Assembly (NCBI GenBank): GCA_024276675.1
Contig: JAJRWT010000017.1
Location: 23,098-87,097 of the forward strand
From: Myxococcota bacterium
Lineage (GTDB): Bacteria; Myxococcota_A; UBA796; JAFGLY01
Length of the DNA stretch: 64,000 bases
Reading direction: 5' to 3'
The position numbers and the translations under genes were made by a program. Under the pieces are notes generated by a model, which worked only from the letters and a program-made list of their open reading frames with translations, made no database searches and was not told the DNA's origin. How positions within the stretch are numbered: the stretch's first letter is position 1; every line of letters begins with the position of its first letter. Shown here one piece after another: positions 34,014 to 42,102 of this stretch.

Positions 34014-35879
34014 CTACAGGTCGAATTCCACCAGGCAGGTGCTGCCTTCGTAGGTGGTCTTGGTGGGAAGTCCGGACTTCTGGAAGACCTTGAGCATCTG
34101 CCTGTTCTGGCGAAGCACCTCTGCGAAGAAACCCTCGATGCCCCGTTCCCTTGCGTAGCGAATCAGGGCCTGGAGTATCCAGGTTCCGATACCAAGGTTC
34201 TGGTATTCATCTGCGGTGATGAATGCCACTTCGGCCCTGTTGCTCTCGGGATACCGGAGGTATTGGCCCATGGCCACCATTTCTTCGCCTTCGGTGCTGT
34301 CTCCCAGTAGGCCGATGAGGGTCATGGTTTCGTGGTAGTCCACGTTTACGAAATGCTGTATCCGGTTGTGATGCATGGTCTGCATCTTGCCGTGGAAACG
34401 GTAGTAGATGCTGCGTTCCTCCAATCCGTAGACGAATGCCTGCACCATGCGTTCATCGCTGGGTTTCACGGGACGGAAGGACACCTTGAGACCATTCCGG
34501 AAGTCGGCGGCAACCTCCATGTGATCGGGATAGACGGTCGAGTTGGGGGGTGGGAGGAGCTGGTCCTGGTGGACGTACCTGTGCTCCTTGGCAGCGGCCA
34601 TCAGCTCGTTCCTGAAGCGTGGATGGGCGATATTTATGAGCGCGATGGCACGCTCCCTGATGGGTCTGCCCTGGAGTAGAGCCGAACCCCATTCTGTGAT
34701 GACGTAACAGGCGTCGGCCCTGTTGGAGATGACGCCCGCGCCGGGATCCAGGAACATCTTGATGTTGGAGTTCGTTCCGTCGGGGCTGGTGGACGGCAGA
34801 GCCACGATGAACTTGCCCCGGCGGGAAGCCGCCGCACCTCGCATGAAGTCCGCACGGCCTCCGAAACCGCCATAGTAGTTGATGCCCGTCGATTCGTCTG
34901 CAACCTGCCCCGTCAGGTCCACCTGGGCCACCCTGGTGATGGCAACCATGCGCTCGTTCATGGCGATCCTGGCGGGGTCGTTGACCTCGGCCACGGAGCG
35001 GATCTCCACCTGGGGGTTGTTGTCTACGAAATCGTAGAGTTTTCGGCTGCCGAAACACCTGCAGGCGACGCTTTTTCCGTTGTAGAGGCCCTTCCTGGTG
35101 TTTGTTGCTACTCCGGCAAGCATCATGTCCATCATGAAGTCCGAGAAATGCTCGCTGTGGATGCCGATGTCCTTACGGTCCTCCTGGATGAGGCGACGGG
35201 CGATGGCTGCGGAGATGGCGTTGTACCCCAGGCGAAGCGTGGCGCCGTTTTCGATGTGCCTGGTACACCTGATGGCAATTTTTTCCGAGATTTCATCAAT
35301 CTCCGGGACTGTGGTTTCAGGGAGCGGAGTGTCGGCCAGGACGAATGCGTCCACCTCGCTCACATGGACGAGAGTGTTGCCGTAAGTCCATGGCATGTGA
35401 GGATTCACCTGGGCGATTCGGTAGTGAGCGTGTTCGAAGGCGTGCTTGGTAATCCCCACGGTTATTCCCATGCTGCAGTAGCCATGGATGTTCGGCGGCG
35501 TGAGTTGGAAAAGGACCACGTCTATTGGGATCCGCCTGGAAGCGAAGAGTTCGGGAACTTGCGAGGTTCTCACCGGAGTGTAGTCGGCTCTTCCCTGCTG
35601 GACCGCTTCCTGGATGGAGGGGCCAATATGGAAGGTGTGATGCCTGAAGCTGGACTGGTAGCTCTGGTGGGCGGAGGGCAGTACTCCCAGTGTGCGGCCC
35701 TGTATGATTTCTATGTCGGAAAAACGCTTGGCCATTCCCGTCATGGCGTCGATGAGTACCTGTGGCCTTCCACAACCGGAACCGACGAACACCCTGCTGC
35801 CGGATCTGATCTTGCCAATGGCCATGGCGGCGGAGACCTGTCTTTCCTTGTAGGTATGTTCCCACCTGTATTTGAACAT
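34014..35879 (-). CDS. acetyl-CoA hydrolase/transferase fused to a GNAT acetyltransferase
   Basis: The ATG at 35879 follows GGAG, giving 621 residues; the open frame extends upstream but without the family start. Residues ~20-440 form the acetyl-CoA hydrolase/CoA transferase domain (FVGSGCGRPQVLIDAM, FGGRADFMRGAAASRRGKF, ITEWGSALLQGRPIRERA). Residues ~460-621 form a GNAT fold with VAMGQYLRYPESNRAEVAFI, QNLGIGTWILQALIRYARE and GFFAEVLRQNRQMLKVF. The CoA domain could move CoA between acyl groups or hydrolyse acetyl-CoA, and the GNAT part could acetylate a lysine of an acyl-CoA enzyme. The gene closes a minus-strand operon with an AcuC-type deacetylase, a plausible acetylation/deacetylation pair. 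Ends in TAG. Confidence 0.88.
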   Translation of the reverse strand: MFKYRWEHTYKERQVSAAMAIGKIRSGSRVFVGSGCGRPQVLIDAMTGMAKRFSDIEIIQGRTLGVLPSAHQSYQSSFRHHTFHIGPSIQEAVQQGRADYTPVRTSQVPELFASRRIPIDVVLFQLTPPNIHGYCSMGITVGITKHAFEHAHYRIAQVNPHMPWTYGNTLVHVSEVDAFVLADTPLPETTVPEIDEISEKIAIRCTRHIENGATLRLGYNAISAAIARRLIQEDRKDIGIHSEHFSDFMMDMMLAGVATNTRKGLYNGKSVACRCFGSRKLYDFVDNNPQVEIRSVAEVNDPARIAMNERMVAITRVAQVDLTGQVADESTGINYYGGFGGRADFMRGAAASRRGKFIVALPSTSPDGTNSNIKMFLDPGAGVISNRADACYVITEWGSALLQGRPIRERAIALINIAHPRFRNELMAAAKEHRYVHQDQLLPPPNSTVYPDHMEVAADFRNGLKVSFRPVKPSDERMVQAFVYGLEERSIYYRFHGKMQTMHHNRIQHFVNVDYHETMTLIGLLGDSTEGEEMVAMGQYLRYPESNRAEVAFITADEYQNLGIGTWILQALIRYARERGIEGFFAEVLRQNRQMLKVFQKSGLPTKTTYEGSTCLVEFDL

Positions 35880-36028
35880 CAGGGCTGCTCCACGGGTTCG
35901 TGTGGGGAATCGTGAAAAGTTGAATTGGTCTGAAGGTTCCGTATTCCCTGTAGCTCCTGGCCCGGCCCGTCTTGCACCTGGGGTCGAACCCGTTGCAGAG
36001 TTGGAGGACATGCGCCTCCATGCGTGAG

Positions 36029-36412
36029 TCAGCTCCCTGCACTCTCCCGGGAGAGAGTCTTTGCAATGAGATCCAGGAGGTCCGAGGGGTCGATGGGCTT
36101 CGGCAGGAAATGGTCGGCGCCAGCCGCCATGCCTTTTCTTCGGTCCTCGTCGCCGCTCTTGGCCGTGAGCATGATGATGGGAGTGGAGTGATAGTGCTCC
36201 AGATCCCTCAAGCGCCGGCAAACCTCGAAACCCTGCATCCCAGGCATGATGATATCGGTAATTACCAGGTCGAAATCAGTTTCCTGGGCTTGCACCAGGC
36301 CATCACGACCCCTGGAGGAGGTCACCACCTCGTAACCTTCGGTGGAGATGAGTTCTCCCAGGGCCAGCAAGATGAGTTCGTCGTCGTCTATCAGGAGGAT
36401 GCGTCGTTGCAT
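36029..36412 (-). CDS. CheY-like single-domain response regulator
   Basis: A 127-residue receiver domain without an output domain. The acidic pocket is in LLIDDDELI, the phosphoacceptor Asp is in DLVITDIIMPGMQGFE, and the Lys is in PKPIDPSDLL. It overlaps the end of the histidine kinase gene (kinase stop 36391-36393), so both are translated together. It is likely the phosphoacceptor of that kinase and would act by protein-protein contact. Ends in TGA. Confidence 0.93.
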   Translation of the reverse strand: MQRRILLIDDDELILLALGELISTEGYEVVTSSRGRDGLVQAQETDFDLVITDIIMPGMQGFEVCRRLRDLEHYHSTPIIMLTAKSGDEDRRKGMAAGADHFLPKPIDPSDLLDLIAKTLSRESAGS

Positions 36413-37947
36413 GTGCTTGGTGTCTCCCCATGGGCTTGTTGCCGGTCCATGACTGTGGGAAGGAGAATTCGGAAGGTCGCACCGCCGTTTTCGTTGTCTT
36501 CTACTTCGATACGACCACCATGTTCTTCTATGATTCCGTATGAGATGGCCAATCCCAGCCCTGTACCCTTGCCAACTTCCTTGGTAGTGAAGAAGGGTTC
36601 GAAGATCTTGTCCCTGATCTCGGCAGGAATGCCAGGCCCAGTGTCGGAGATGGCCACCACCACAGCCTGGCGGTTCTGGAGTTGGGCCAGGTGGGACTTG
36701 ATACCCAGCACGCGGATTTCTCTGCCGTCCATGGCGTCCCGGGCGTTGCCGATGATGTCGAGGAAGACCTGTTCCAGGTGATTGGGGTCTCCCTTGATGG
36801 AGGGAAGTTCTTCAGACAGGTCCGTGAGTATCTCCATCTGCATGTTCAGTAGTTGCTGCCCCGTGATGAGAAGCGCGTTTCGCAGGGGCTCATTCACATC
36901 CATCTCTTTCAGCTCCATCACCTCCTGGCGGGAGAATTCCCGTAAGTGGTTGACGATTCTGGCGATGCGCTGGTTGCACCTGGAGAGCACTTCGAGCCGC
37001 CTGCCTTCGGCGTTGTCGTTGTTGTCCAGCTTTTTTTGCATGAGGTGGATGATGGTGGAGGATGCCATGAGAGGGTTGTTGATCTCGTGGGCTACTCCGG
37101 AAACCAGGTCACCCAGGGCACGGAGCTTCATGGTTTGAACCAGCTTTGCCTGGGCCGCCTTGAGATCGGCCTCCAACTTCTTCCTGGCGGTCAGGTCGGA
37201 GAAGTGGCCCAGTGTTCCCATCTCGTTTCCATCGGCGTCTCGCAGGATCGATGCCGATGTTCGAATGGGGATGTTGCGGTCCTTTCCGATGATTTCCATC
37301 TCCAGATAGGAGAAATGCCCCTTTTCCCGCAAAAGAGACATGATGTCGCGGGCCCTGGCCATGCCGCCCTCGTAGTAGCGCCATATCTCGTTCCCAAGCA
37401 TTTCTTCTCGGCCCAGGCCCAGCATTTCTTCAAAACCACGGTTTACGAAAGTGATCCTGCCGTGCCTGTCGGTGGTGACTATTCCATCAACGGTGCTCTC
37501 TACCAGGCTGCGGTACTTTTCCCGGGACACCTGCAGTTCTTCGGTGCGCTCACCTATGAGTTTTTCAAGGTTTTCGGTCTTGTCGCGGATTTGCCTTGCC
37601 ATGAGGTTGAAGGCGAGAGCAAGTTCTCCGATTTCGTCGCCGGTATCGACGTTGACTTCGTATCGGAGATCTCCGGATGCCATCCTGGCAGCAGCCCTGG
37701 TTATTTGCTCCAGTGGTCTGGCCAGAAAGCGGTTCATGGCCAGGGTCAGGGTGATGGCCAGAACAATGCTCACCATGAATGAGAGCCCCGTGTAGAATTC
37801 CACGTGGACCAGTGATGAGTTGTGGCTTTGTTGCAGGCCGGATTGGGAGAGAAGCGCGATGGCCTGTACCGCCAACAGCGGCAGGAGTACCATGATGAAG
37901 GTCATGGCGAGCTTGGTTCTGATCCTCAGATCTCGAAAGCGTATCAT
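36391..37947 (-). CDS. membrane sensor histidine kinase (HAMP-PAS-HisKA)
   Basis: A 518-residue kinase. Two membrane segments lie near residues 15-32 and 50-75 with only a short loop between, so there is almost no periplasmic sensor. A HAMP linker (residues ~75-125) and a PAS domain (VDGIVTTDRHGRITFVNRGF, ~155-265) follow. The H-box is SGVAHEINNPLMASSTII, then an N-box (EQVFLDIIGNARDAMDG), and G boxes (ISDTGPGIP, GKGTGLGLAISYGIIEEH). It probably senses an intracellular or membrane cue. Its ATG overlaps the deacetylase stop. Ends in TGA. Confidence 0.93.
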   Translation of the reverse strand: MIRFRDLRIRTKLAMTFIMVLLPLLAVQAIALLSQSGLQQSHNSSLVHVEFYTGLSFMVSIVLAITLTLAMNRFLARPLEQITRAAARMASGDLRYEVNVDTGDEIGELALAFNLMARQIRDKTENLEKLIGERTEELQVSREKYRSLVESTVDGIVTTDRHGRITFVNRGFEEMLGLGREEMLGNEIWRYYEGGMARARDIMSLLREKGHFSYLEMEIIGKDRNIPIRTSASILRDADGNEMGTLGHFSDLTARKKLEADLKAAQAKLVQTMKLRALGDLVSGVAHEINNPLMASSTIIHLMQKKLDNNDNAEGRRLEVLSRCNQRIARIVNHLREFSRQEVMELKEMDVNEPLRNALLITGQQLLNMQMEILTDLSEELPSIKGDPNHLEQVFLDIIGNARDAMDGREIRVLGIKSHLAQLQNRQAVVVAISDTGPGIPAEIRDKIFEPFFTTKEVGKGTGLGLAISYGIIEEHGGRIEVEDNENGGATFRILLPTVMDRQQAHGETPSTCNDASS

Positions 37948-39077
37948 GCCTTTCTGGCCCCCAGAACGGGAAAGCTGTGCTCATGGTGAAAGGAAACAAG
38001 CCGTTCCACCTGTGCCATGGCCCGTTCCTTGGCCGGGCCCGCCGTCCGGATTTGGGGATCCCACAAGCCACCCATCTCACCGCCGAACATCATTCCTCCC
38101 ACTGCCCCTGCGTAGGTGTCTTCTGGTTCCTGCTCTGACATGGCTGCCCATGCCAGGGTCCAGCAGCGGGTGGTCCTGAAAACGTCGTATCCCCCGCCCC
38201 CCAACGCAACGAGGTGTGGCGAGAAGGCGCAGATTTCCTTCACCAGTTTGAAGTAGCCGTTGTTGGTAAGACGAAGGTGGGTGAGTGGGTCTGATATCAT
38301 GGTATCCGCACCGATTTCAGCAATCACCAGGTCCGGCGCGAATGCTTCGATGAGCGGAGGAACGAGTTGACGGAAGGCGGAAAGATAGACTTCATCATCG
38401 GAATTCTCCAACATGGGAATGTTGACGTTGAAGCCTGTGCCCCTGCCTGTACCCAGCTCTGTTTCGAAGCCGGACCAGGGGTAGAGGGTCTTGCCGCTTT
38501 CGTGGAGAGAAATGACGAGTACGCGGTCGTCTTCGTAGAAGGCGTGTTGGATACCGTTGCAATGGTGTGCGTCGATGTCGATGAAAGCGACGCGACGCCC
38601 CTGGGCCGCCTGGGCGGCCAGAGCCACTCCGGCGTCGTTGAGGTAGCAGAAGCCCTCGGCGTGATCGGGATAGGCGTGGTGGAACCCCCCCACAAGGTTG
38701 AAGGCTCGTCCGACCTGGCCGCCCATCACCAGTTCCACACCCAACATCGTGGCGCCGGTGGACAGCAGGGAAAACTCGAACACACCAGGTAGCGCGGGGC
38801 ATTCCTCTGTTCCCAGGCCGCGCTCCAACATGGGAAGGTCGAAGCGACCAGAACTCACCTCCTTCAGTGCCTTCAGGTAATTCTGCCGGTGGAATGACTC
38901 CAGGGTGGAGGGTTCGACGGGGTCTGGTTCCGGCCGTATCAACCCGGGCCCATAGAGCAGACCATAGCGGGTACATTGTTCCTTTGTGTTCCGTGCCCGT
39001 ATCGGCTTGAACGGATGATCATCACCGTAGTCGAAATTGGCGAGTTTGTCCGAGAATAGAAAAGCAGCGCTGGTCAT
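37944..39077 (-). CDS. histone deacetylase/AcuC-family lysine deacetylase
   Basis: The ATG at 39077 is the likely start (377 residues); it overlaps the previous gene's stop. Family motifs are clear: GGFHHAYPDHAEGFCYLNDAGVAL around the catalytic His pair, RVAFIDIDAHHCNG with metal ligands, and ALGGGGYDVFRTTRCWTLAW with the later conserved Tyr/Gly loop. AcuC-type enzymes remove acetyl groups from lysines of acyl-CoA synthetases; arginase-fold polyamine deacetylases are the other possibility. Here it lies in one operon with a solute symporter, kinase, regulator and a GNAT fusion protein, which supports a role in control of acetyl-CoA metabolism. Ends in TGA. Confidence 0.92.
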   Translation of the reverse strand: MTSAAFLFSDKLANFDYGDDHPFKPIRARNTKEQCTRYGLLYGPGLIRPEPDPVEPSTLESFHRQNYLKALKEVSSGRFDLPMLERGLGTEECPALPGVFEFSLLSTGATMLGVELVMGGQVGRAFNLVGGFHHAYPDHAEGFCYLNDAGVALAAQAAQGRRVAFIDIDAHHCNGIQHAFYEDDRVLVISLHESGKTLYPWSGFETELGTGRGTGFNVNIPMLENSDDEVYLSAFRQLVPPLIEAFAPDLVIAEIGADTMISDPLTHLRLTNNGYFKLVKEICAFSPHLVALGGGGYDVFRTTRCWTLAWAAMSEQEPEDTYAGAVGGMMFGGEMGGLWDPQIRTAGPAKERAMAQVERLVSFHHEHSFPVLGARKA

Positions 39078-39919
39078 GCCATGGTACCTCGGCTCCTGGC
39101 ATTCTCGTGGTCCTGCCAACGGAGTTCCTCCAACAATTTTACAATGTTTCTTCTCCCGGAACGGAACGGGACTGGTACTGATATCGCCTTGCCGGCCTTC
39201 ATTTGAAGTATCGGCTTGTGGTCTTCGAGTCTTGCGAGGGCAGGATCGTCAAGCTGCAAGACCTGCCAACGGCTGGAATTGCCGAGGATGGATGGAGTTC
39301 TTCGGAGTAGACGATGGCTTGTGACGTAGATGGTCTGCCTGCCCAGAACCAAGTGGGAACAGAGCAGACCCATAAGGCCTAGGGCCAGAAGCAGAAAGGC
39401 AAACCCATTGCCGTCCAGGAGTGTAGACAGGAGCAGCAGTGAGAAACTGAACAAGGCCGTTCCCCAGTGGCCGTACCATGGAGCTGAAAGAACCATTCGG
39501 AGCTTCTCGGGAGGTACCAGAGCCAATGCCTGTGCAGCATCGTGCATGTCTTGGACGCACGTTTGTTCTTCTTTCCGTTTCAATGTTGTTCGGATTTCAT
39601 CCAGGTGCTGCTGGATGGCTCTATGGCGGGGGTTCCGTAATGTGTTTGCGGACCTGCTGCCCCGGGTGGGCCCAGGAGTCGCAATTGAAGTAATGGCGGT
39701 GTGGACGCGGGCCCTGGAATCGCCTTCCCGGTACAGGATGATTTGAAGGACAGACAGGCTGATGCCCAGGATGGATGTGCCCACCAGCGCGAGGACGAAC
39801 GCGGTTTGTTGGGCCATGTCCAGCAGGATGGCCATTGCCAGCAGGGAAAGTGAGACCAAGATGCCCGCCAGGGCGAGCCCTCTGGCGAGAGATTGCGGTT
39901 CCGGGACTCGTTGTGGCAT
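39074..39919 (-). CDS. membrane protein with bacterial PH-like domain
   Basis: The ATG at 39919 gives 281 residues; more upstream codons are open but lack features. Two hydrophobic segments lie at residues ~15-55 (GLALAGILVSLSLLAMAIL) and two more at ~145-185 (ALFSFSLLLLSTLL, FAFLLLALGLMGLLC). The last ~90 residues resemble a bacterial PH-like domain (QTIYVTSHRLLRRTP, HKPILQMKAGKAISVPVPF). Function is unknown. It overlaps the deacetylase start (ATGA) and lies 11 bp after the small membrane protein gene, so it is part of the same operon. Ends in TGA. Confidence 0.65.
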   Translation of the reverse strand: MPQRVPEPQSLARGLALAGILVSLSLLAMAILLDMAQQTAFVLALVGTSILGISLSVLQIILYREGDSRARVHTAITSIATPGPTRGSRSANTLRNPRHRAIQQHLDEIRTTLKRKEEQTCVQDMHDAAQALALVPPEKLRMVLSAPWYGHWGTALFSFSLLLLSTLLDGNGFAFLLLALGLMGLLCSHLVLGRQTIYVTSHRLLRRTPSILGNSSRWQVLQLDDPALARLEDHKPILQMKAGKAISVPVPFRSGRRNIVKLLEELRWQDHENARSRGTMA

Positions 39920-39930
39920 GGATATTGACC

Positions 39931-40116
39931 TCAAAACCGGTAGATCCTTATGCCCAGACGCCGCTTGTTTTCTATGGCCTTGGCATTTTGACGCAGGATC
40001 TCGTCGTCTGGCAATCGGTGCAGGTACACTGAGAAGCCTATGAAGAAAAGGAACATGAAGAGCCACGCTCCCAGGCTTGTCAACAGGAATGGTGGGATGC
40101 TGGTGAAAGACATCAT
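39931..40116 (-). CDS. small single-span membrane protein
   Basis: 61 residues from an ATG that overlaps the symporter stop (ATGA). One hydrophobic helix (PPFLLTSLGAWLFMFLFFIG) at residues ~8-28 is followed by a charged cytoplasmic tail (RLPDDEILRQNAKAIENKRR). I do not recognise the family. Small proteins next to SSS symporters are common and may stabilise or regulate them. Ends in TGA. Confidence 0.6.
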   Translation of the reverse strand: MMSFTSIPPFLLTSLGAWLFMFLFFIGFSVYLHRLPDDEILRQNAKAIENKRRLGIRIYRF

Positions 40117-41588
40117 CTCCTCGCATACAGTGGGGGAGGCGTGCTGCTGGTGTCGGGGGTCCATTTGCGCAGCATGCTGATGGCCAGGAAGACGGGCACT
40201 GCCACAAGCACGGTCACCACCGAAACGTGCAGGTTGAACAGGTATGGTTTGTAGTCGATGGGAATATCGAACTGGTAGAGGGTGGCTGCCACGAAACCTA
40301 CGATGATGGACCAGAAGGCTGCGTCGGGGTGGGCGCGCCGGTAGTAGATCCCGAAGAACACGCAGACCAGGGTCACGGCACGAAGCGTATAGACGAAGTA
40401 GGCCTGCTTGAGGAGTTCAGGTACCGTGAGTGCGCCAAGGGTGGCTACTGCTCCAACGATGATCACGCTGTATCTGGTCCAGCGCAGAACGGTGGCGTCG
40501 TCGGCATGTGGGCGCCACCATCGTTGCATGAGGTCCTTGGCCAGGATGCTGGCCGCTGCAAAGAGTATGGAGTCAGCGGTGGAGATGATGGCTGCAACGA
40601 TCGCCAGTGCTCCCATGGCTCCGATCAACGGGGGGATGGATGTGAGTGTGGAGATGAGCGCCAGCTTCGGTTCGTCGGTGAGTTGTGCTGTCTTGGCATA
40701 GATGCCCATGGTCCCGGTCCAGACGGACAGAGGGATGATGAGAAACGCCGCCAGGATGGGCGCAAGTCGAGCTATTTTCCAGTTTTTTGCGCCGAAGGCA
40801 TAGTTCACCGTTGCCTGGGCGGCCGGCACCGCCAGAATGCCCCCGACGAAAAAGCCCACCACGGTCATGGGGGAGAGGCTGAAGGGGCTGAACCAGAAGG
40901 CGGGGTCCATGCCCTTGGCGGTCATGGCGCCGGCAAGTCCCTGGAACCCTGCAACACCATCGGCTCCGGGAAGGTTGGGCACGGCGAAGCGCAGCACGTA
41001 GAAGAAAGCCAGGGGCAATCCGAGGTAGATGAGAGCCATGTAGAACAGGCTCACGTAGGCTATGGACCACATGCCGGCGGCCAGTACGTACAGGGTGACG
41101 AACACCGCTGCCGAAATGGCGCAGAACTTGATGGACAGGCCCGTCAAGCCGGCGAGTATGGAGCCGAGGGCCACCACTTCTATGACGGTGAAGAAGGTGT
41201 AGGCCAGGAAGTTGAGAAGTGCGTTGACCTTCCAGGTCTTGACGTCGAAGAGATAATACAAGTACTCCGGAATGGTCTGGATACCGTACTTACGGTAGTA
41301 GTGGGCGAACATCAGGCCGAAGAGCAGTATGCCTGTGGATGCCGAGATGTGGTACCAGATTACCCCCATGCCTTCTTTGTAGGCCCTCTCGGATACGCCG
41401 ATGGTGCCCAGGCCGCCCATGTACTCCGCCGCCAGGGCGCAGGCCACGAAGAACAGTCCCAGTGATCGTCCTGAGACCAGCATGTCTTCCGAACTCTTGA
41501 CACGCCTCGATGCCAGGAGCTCGAAGGCGAGAATCAGGGTGATGGCCACCGCGATGATTGCCAGGTGGAATGGGTAGACATGGCCCAT
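40113..41588 (-). CDS. sodium:solute symporter (SSS family)
   Basis: A 491-residue transporter with about 13 helices in the LeuT-fold SSS family. The N-terminal VSGRSLGLFFVACALAAEYMGGLGTIG and AYKEGMGVIWYHISASTGILLFGLMF are typical, as is ATVNYAFGAKNWKIARLAP. The ActP/PanF branch transports monocarboxylates such as acetate or pyruvate with sodium. Adjacent acetyl-CoA and deacetylase genes make acetate or a similar acid the best guess. A small upstream membrane gene echoes the yjcH-actP arrangement of enterics. Ends in TGA. Confidence 0.88.
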   Translation of the reverse strand: MGHVYPFHLAIIAVAITLILAFELLASRRVKSSEDMLVSGRSLGLFFVACALAAEYMGGLGTIGVSERAYKEGMGVIWYHISASTGILLFGLMFAHYYRKYGIQTIPEYLYYLFDVKTWKVNALLNFLAYTFFTVIEVVALGSILAGLTGLSIKFCAISAAVFVTLYVLAAGMWSIAYVSLFYMALIYLGLPLAFFYVLRFAVPNLPGADGVAGFQGLAGAMTAKGMDPAFWFSPFSLSPMTVVGFFVGGILAVPAAQATVNYAFGAKNWKIARLAPILAAFLIIPLSVWTGTMGIYAKTAQLTDEPKLALISTLTSIPPLIGAMGALAIVAAIISTADSILFAAASILAKDLMQRWWRPHADDATVLRWTRYSVIIVGAVATLGALTVPELLKQAYFVYTLRAVTLVCVFFGIYYRRAHPDAAFWSIIVGFVAATLYQFDIPIDYKPYLFNLHVSVVTVLVAVPVFLAISMLRKWTPDTSSTPPPLYARR

Positions 41589-41597
41589 GACTGCTCC

Positions 41598-41789
41598 CTA
41601 TATGGCCAGAAGGGTCAGCAGCAGGCCCCAGAGGAAGAGGATTCCGTATAGAATTGCGAAGCCAATGTCCGAGCGGGAGAGGATCTTGAGGTCTTTCGTG
41701 TCGGCCTCGGAGACATGGATGCCATGTTCCTGGGAGAAGGGGGGATGTGGAGATTTTGTAGCGGTTCCATCTTGTGGTGAAGCAGCCAT
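41598..41789 (-). CDS. small membrane protein upstream of the symporter
   Basis: 63 residues from an ATG with GAGGTG upstream. The N-terminal ~40 residues are hydrophilic (SPQDGTATKSPHPPFSQEHG) and the C-terminal ~20 form a helix (GFAILYGILFLWGLLLTLLAI). It is the first gene after an AT-rich promoter region. It may be a partner of the SSS symporter. No family is recognised. Ends in TAG. Confidence 0.6.
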   Translation of the reverse strand: MAASPQDGTATKSPHPPFSQEHGIHVSEADTKDLKILSRSDIGFAILYGILFLWGLLLTLLAI

Positions 41790-41892
41790 GAACACACCTC
41801 GCGCTGGAGATTTCCACGAGAGCCATGAAAACAAGGTAACCGTCTGTGGCGGATTTCTCCCGCGCCTGGGCGTCCTCCCGCTCGGGTGGAGA

Positions 41893-41920
41893 ATTATAAA
41901 ATATATACATATTTTGCCAT
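41893..41920 (-). promoter_or_regulatory. candidate promoter of the symporter-deacetylase-kinase operon
   Basis: On the minus strand, ATGGCA (-35, four of six consensus bases) and a perfect TATAAT (-10) are 16 bases apart. The surrounding ~60 bp are strikingly AT-rich against the GC-rich background. The predicted transcript leads to the small membrane protein ATG about 100 bases further on. Confidence 0.6.
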
Positions 41921-41944
41921 CATGTAAAAAAGTGTATAGATACA

Positions 41945-42102
41945 GATGGCATGGAAGCTCGGCAATGCAACACCGGGCATGGATGGATCCGACTACAGGC
42001 CAGGCATCATCCATGCCGTTTCCACTGGGTGGAGGGACCCCCCGACAAAATGTCCTGCCGCAGTTTTCTCGCTCATGACGCGATGCTTCGGAGGGGAAGC
42101 CC
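41945..42102. other. divergent intergenic region
   Basis: With the AT-rich block at ~41890-41945 this makes about 310 bp between the divergent symporter operon and the RND pump operon. No gene is convincing. GGAGGGG (42090-42096) for the TTG start of the pump adaptor lies at its right end. Confidence 0.4.
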
